Assembly: GCA_012727965.1 (NCBI GenBank)
Contig: JAAYFZ010000330.1
Coordinates: forward strand, 1-5,228
Length of the DNA: 5,228 nt
Reading direction: 5' to 3'
DNA from: Clostridiaceae bacterium
GTDB lineage: Bacteria > Bacillota > Clostridia > Saccharofermentanales > UBA5734
In this document: positions 4,740-5,228 of the stretch, in pieces
Position numbering within the stretch: the stretch's first letter is position 1
Layout: each line of letters starts with the position of its first letter
Notes under the pieces: model-generated
Databases searched by the model: none
Seen by the model: only the letters and a program-made list of their open reading frames with translations
What the model was told of the DNA's origin: nothing
Position numbers and translations under genes: made by a program

Positions 4740-5228
4740 ATGAAATATGTTGTATTCCTAGGAGACGGCATGGCCGATCTGCCACTGCCGCAGTATGACA
4801 ATAAAACTCCTCTAATGCTTGCCAATAAGCCAAACATGGATAAAATTGCCGCCGGTCTGGCCGGAATGGTAAAAACTGTGCCGGATGAACTGGCTCCCGG
4901 CAGCGATACTGCCAATATGAGCGTCATGGGTTTCGACCCTGTTAAATATTATAGCGGCAGATCTCCAATTGAAGCTGTCAGTATGGGCATAGAGCTGCAA
5001 AACGATGATATAGCATTCCGCTGTAATCTAGTCACCCTGAGTGAACCTGATGCTAACGGAAGTATAACAATGCAGGACTACAGCTCCGATGAGATATCAA
5101 GCGAGGAAGCTGCGGTATTGATACATGATCTAAACAAGGAACTGTCAACTGATCTGATCAGCTTCCATGCTGGCAAAAGCTATCGCCATTGCATAGTCTG
5201 GCATGGTGGCCCGCTTGATATGAAACTC
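4740..5228 (+). CDS. apgM: Cofactor-independent phosphoglycerate mutase ApgM (archaeal type), partial
   Basis: N-terminal 163 residues of the 2,3-bisphosphoglycerate-independent phosphoglycerate mutase of the ApgM family, which interconverts 3- and 2-phosphoglycerate in glycolysis and gluconeogenesis. Complete members are about 400 residues, so more than half lies beyond the right edge, and the reading frame is open to the end. Visible signatures: VVFLGDGMAD (4-13) with metal-ligand Asp9, KPNMDKIA (30-37), and PGSDTANMSVMGFDP (53-67) containing the expected catalytic, phosphate-accepting Ser55. These are followed by YYSGRSPIEA, AFRCNLVTLSEPD and the FHAGKSYRHCIVWHGGP segment. It belongs to the alkaline phosphatase/metalloenzyme superfamily. 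Homologues include homoserine-kinase-like ThrH/ApgM relatives, but the GDGMAD and PGSDTAN motifs favour a mutase. The start ATG has only a weak ribosome-binding site (AAGTGAG). The next in-frame ATG (codon 11) would remove the metal site, so 4740 is preferred. Confidence 0.9.
   Translation, partial: MKYVVFLGDGMADLPLPQYDNKTPLMLANKPNMDKIAAGLAGMVKTVPDELAPGSDTANMSVMGFDPVKYYSGRSPIEAVSMGIELQNDDIAFRCNLVTLSEPDANGSITMQDYSSDEISSEEAAVLIHDLNKELSTDLISFHAGKSYRHCIVWHGGPLDMKL

Noticed and set aside
4607..5000. Minus-strand open frames at 4607-4927 and 4812-5000
   Set aside because: They run antisense through the terminator and the start of apgM, which carries clear ApgM catalytic motifs on the plus strand.

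Overview
The window looks like part of a strictly anaerobic bacterial chromosome of intermediate base composition. It is most like a Bacillota/Clostridia-type fermenter or syntroph. This is inferred from three things together: a ferredoxin-dependent 2-oxoacid oxidoreductase, membrane subunits of a Na+-pumping decarboxylase, and an archaeal-type phosphoglycerate mutase. Nothing in the window fixes the genus, and I see no sign of phage, insertion sequence, CRISPR, tRNA or rRNA.

Left part, minus strand (about 1-2698). Reading in the direction of transcription, the order is: a SIMIBI-type P-loop NTPase of unknown role (2698-2000); an intergenic region with a good sigma70-like promoter and a roughly 140-nt AT-rich leader; a small 2x[4Fe-4S] ferredoxin (1811-1605); the alpha subunit VorB (1590-526); and the TPP-binding beta subunit (514 to beyond the left edge). 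The last three are spaced 14 and 11 bases apart, and each upstream stop codon abuts the next Shine-Dalgarno, so they form a tight operon. A gamma subunit is not in the window; if it exists as a separate gene it probably lies beyond position 1. The complex would convert a branched-chain or related 2-oxoacid plus CoA to acyl-CoA, CO2 and reduced ferredoxin, or run in reverse.

Middle, plus strand (about 2699-4646). A divergent intergenic region separates the NTPase gene from oadG (2875-3240), which encodes a one-helix gamma subunit. Then come a 123-base spacer with two hairpins and oadB (3364-4587), the Na+-channel beta subunit with all its known functional residues in register. A strong intrinsic terminator follows at 4617-4646. 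The two-gene unit lacks the carboxyltransferase (alpha) and biotin-carrier subunits, which must be supplied from elsewhere in the genome.

Right part, plus strand (4740 to the end). The N-terminal 163 residues of ApgM, the cofactor-independent phosphoglycerate mutase of the alkaline phosphatase superfamily, run off the right edge.

Together the genes describe anaerobic energy metabolism: oxidative decarboxylation of 2-oxoacids to acyl-CoA with reduced ferredoxin, energy conservation by a biotin-dependent Na+ pump, and a glycolytic/gluconeogenic step. The parts least explained by known biology are the NTPase next to the oxidoreductase genes and the structured spacer between oadG and oadB.
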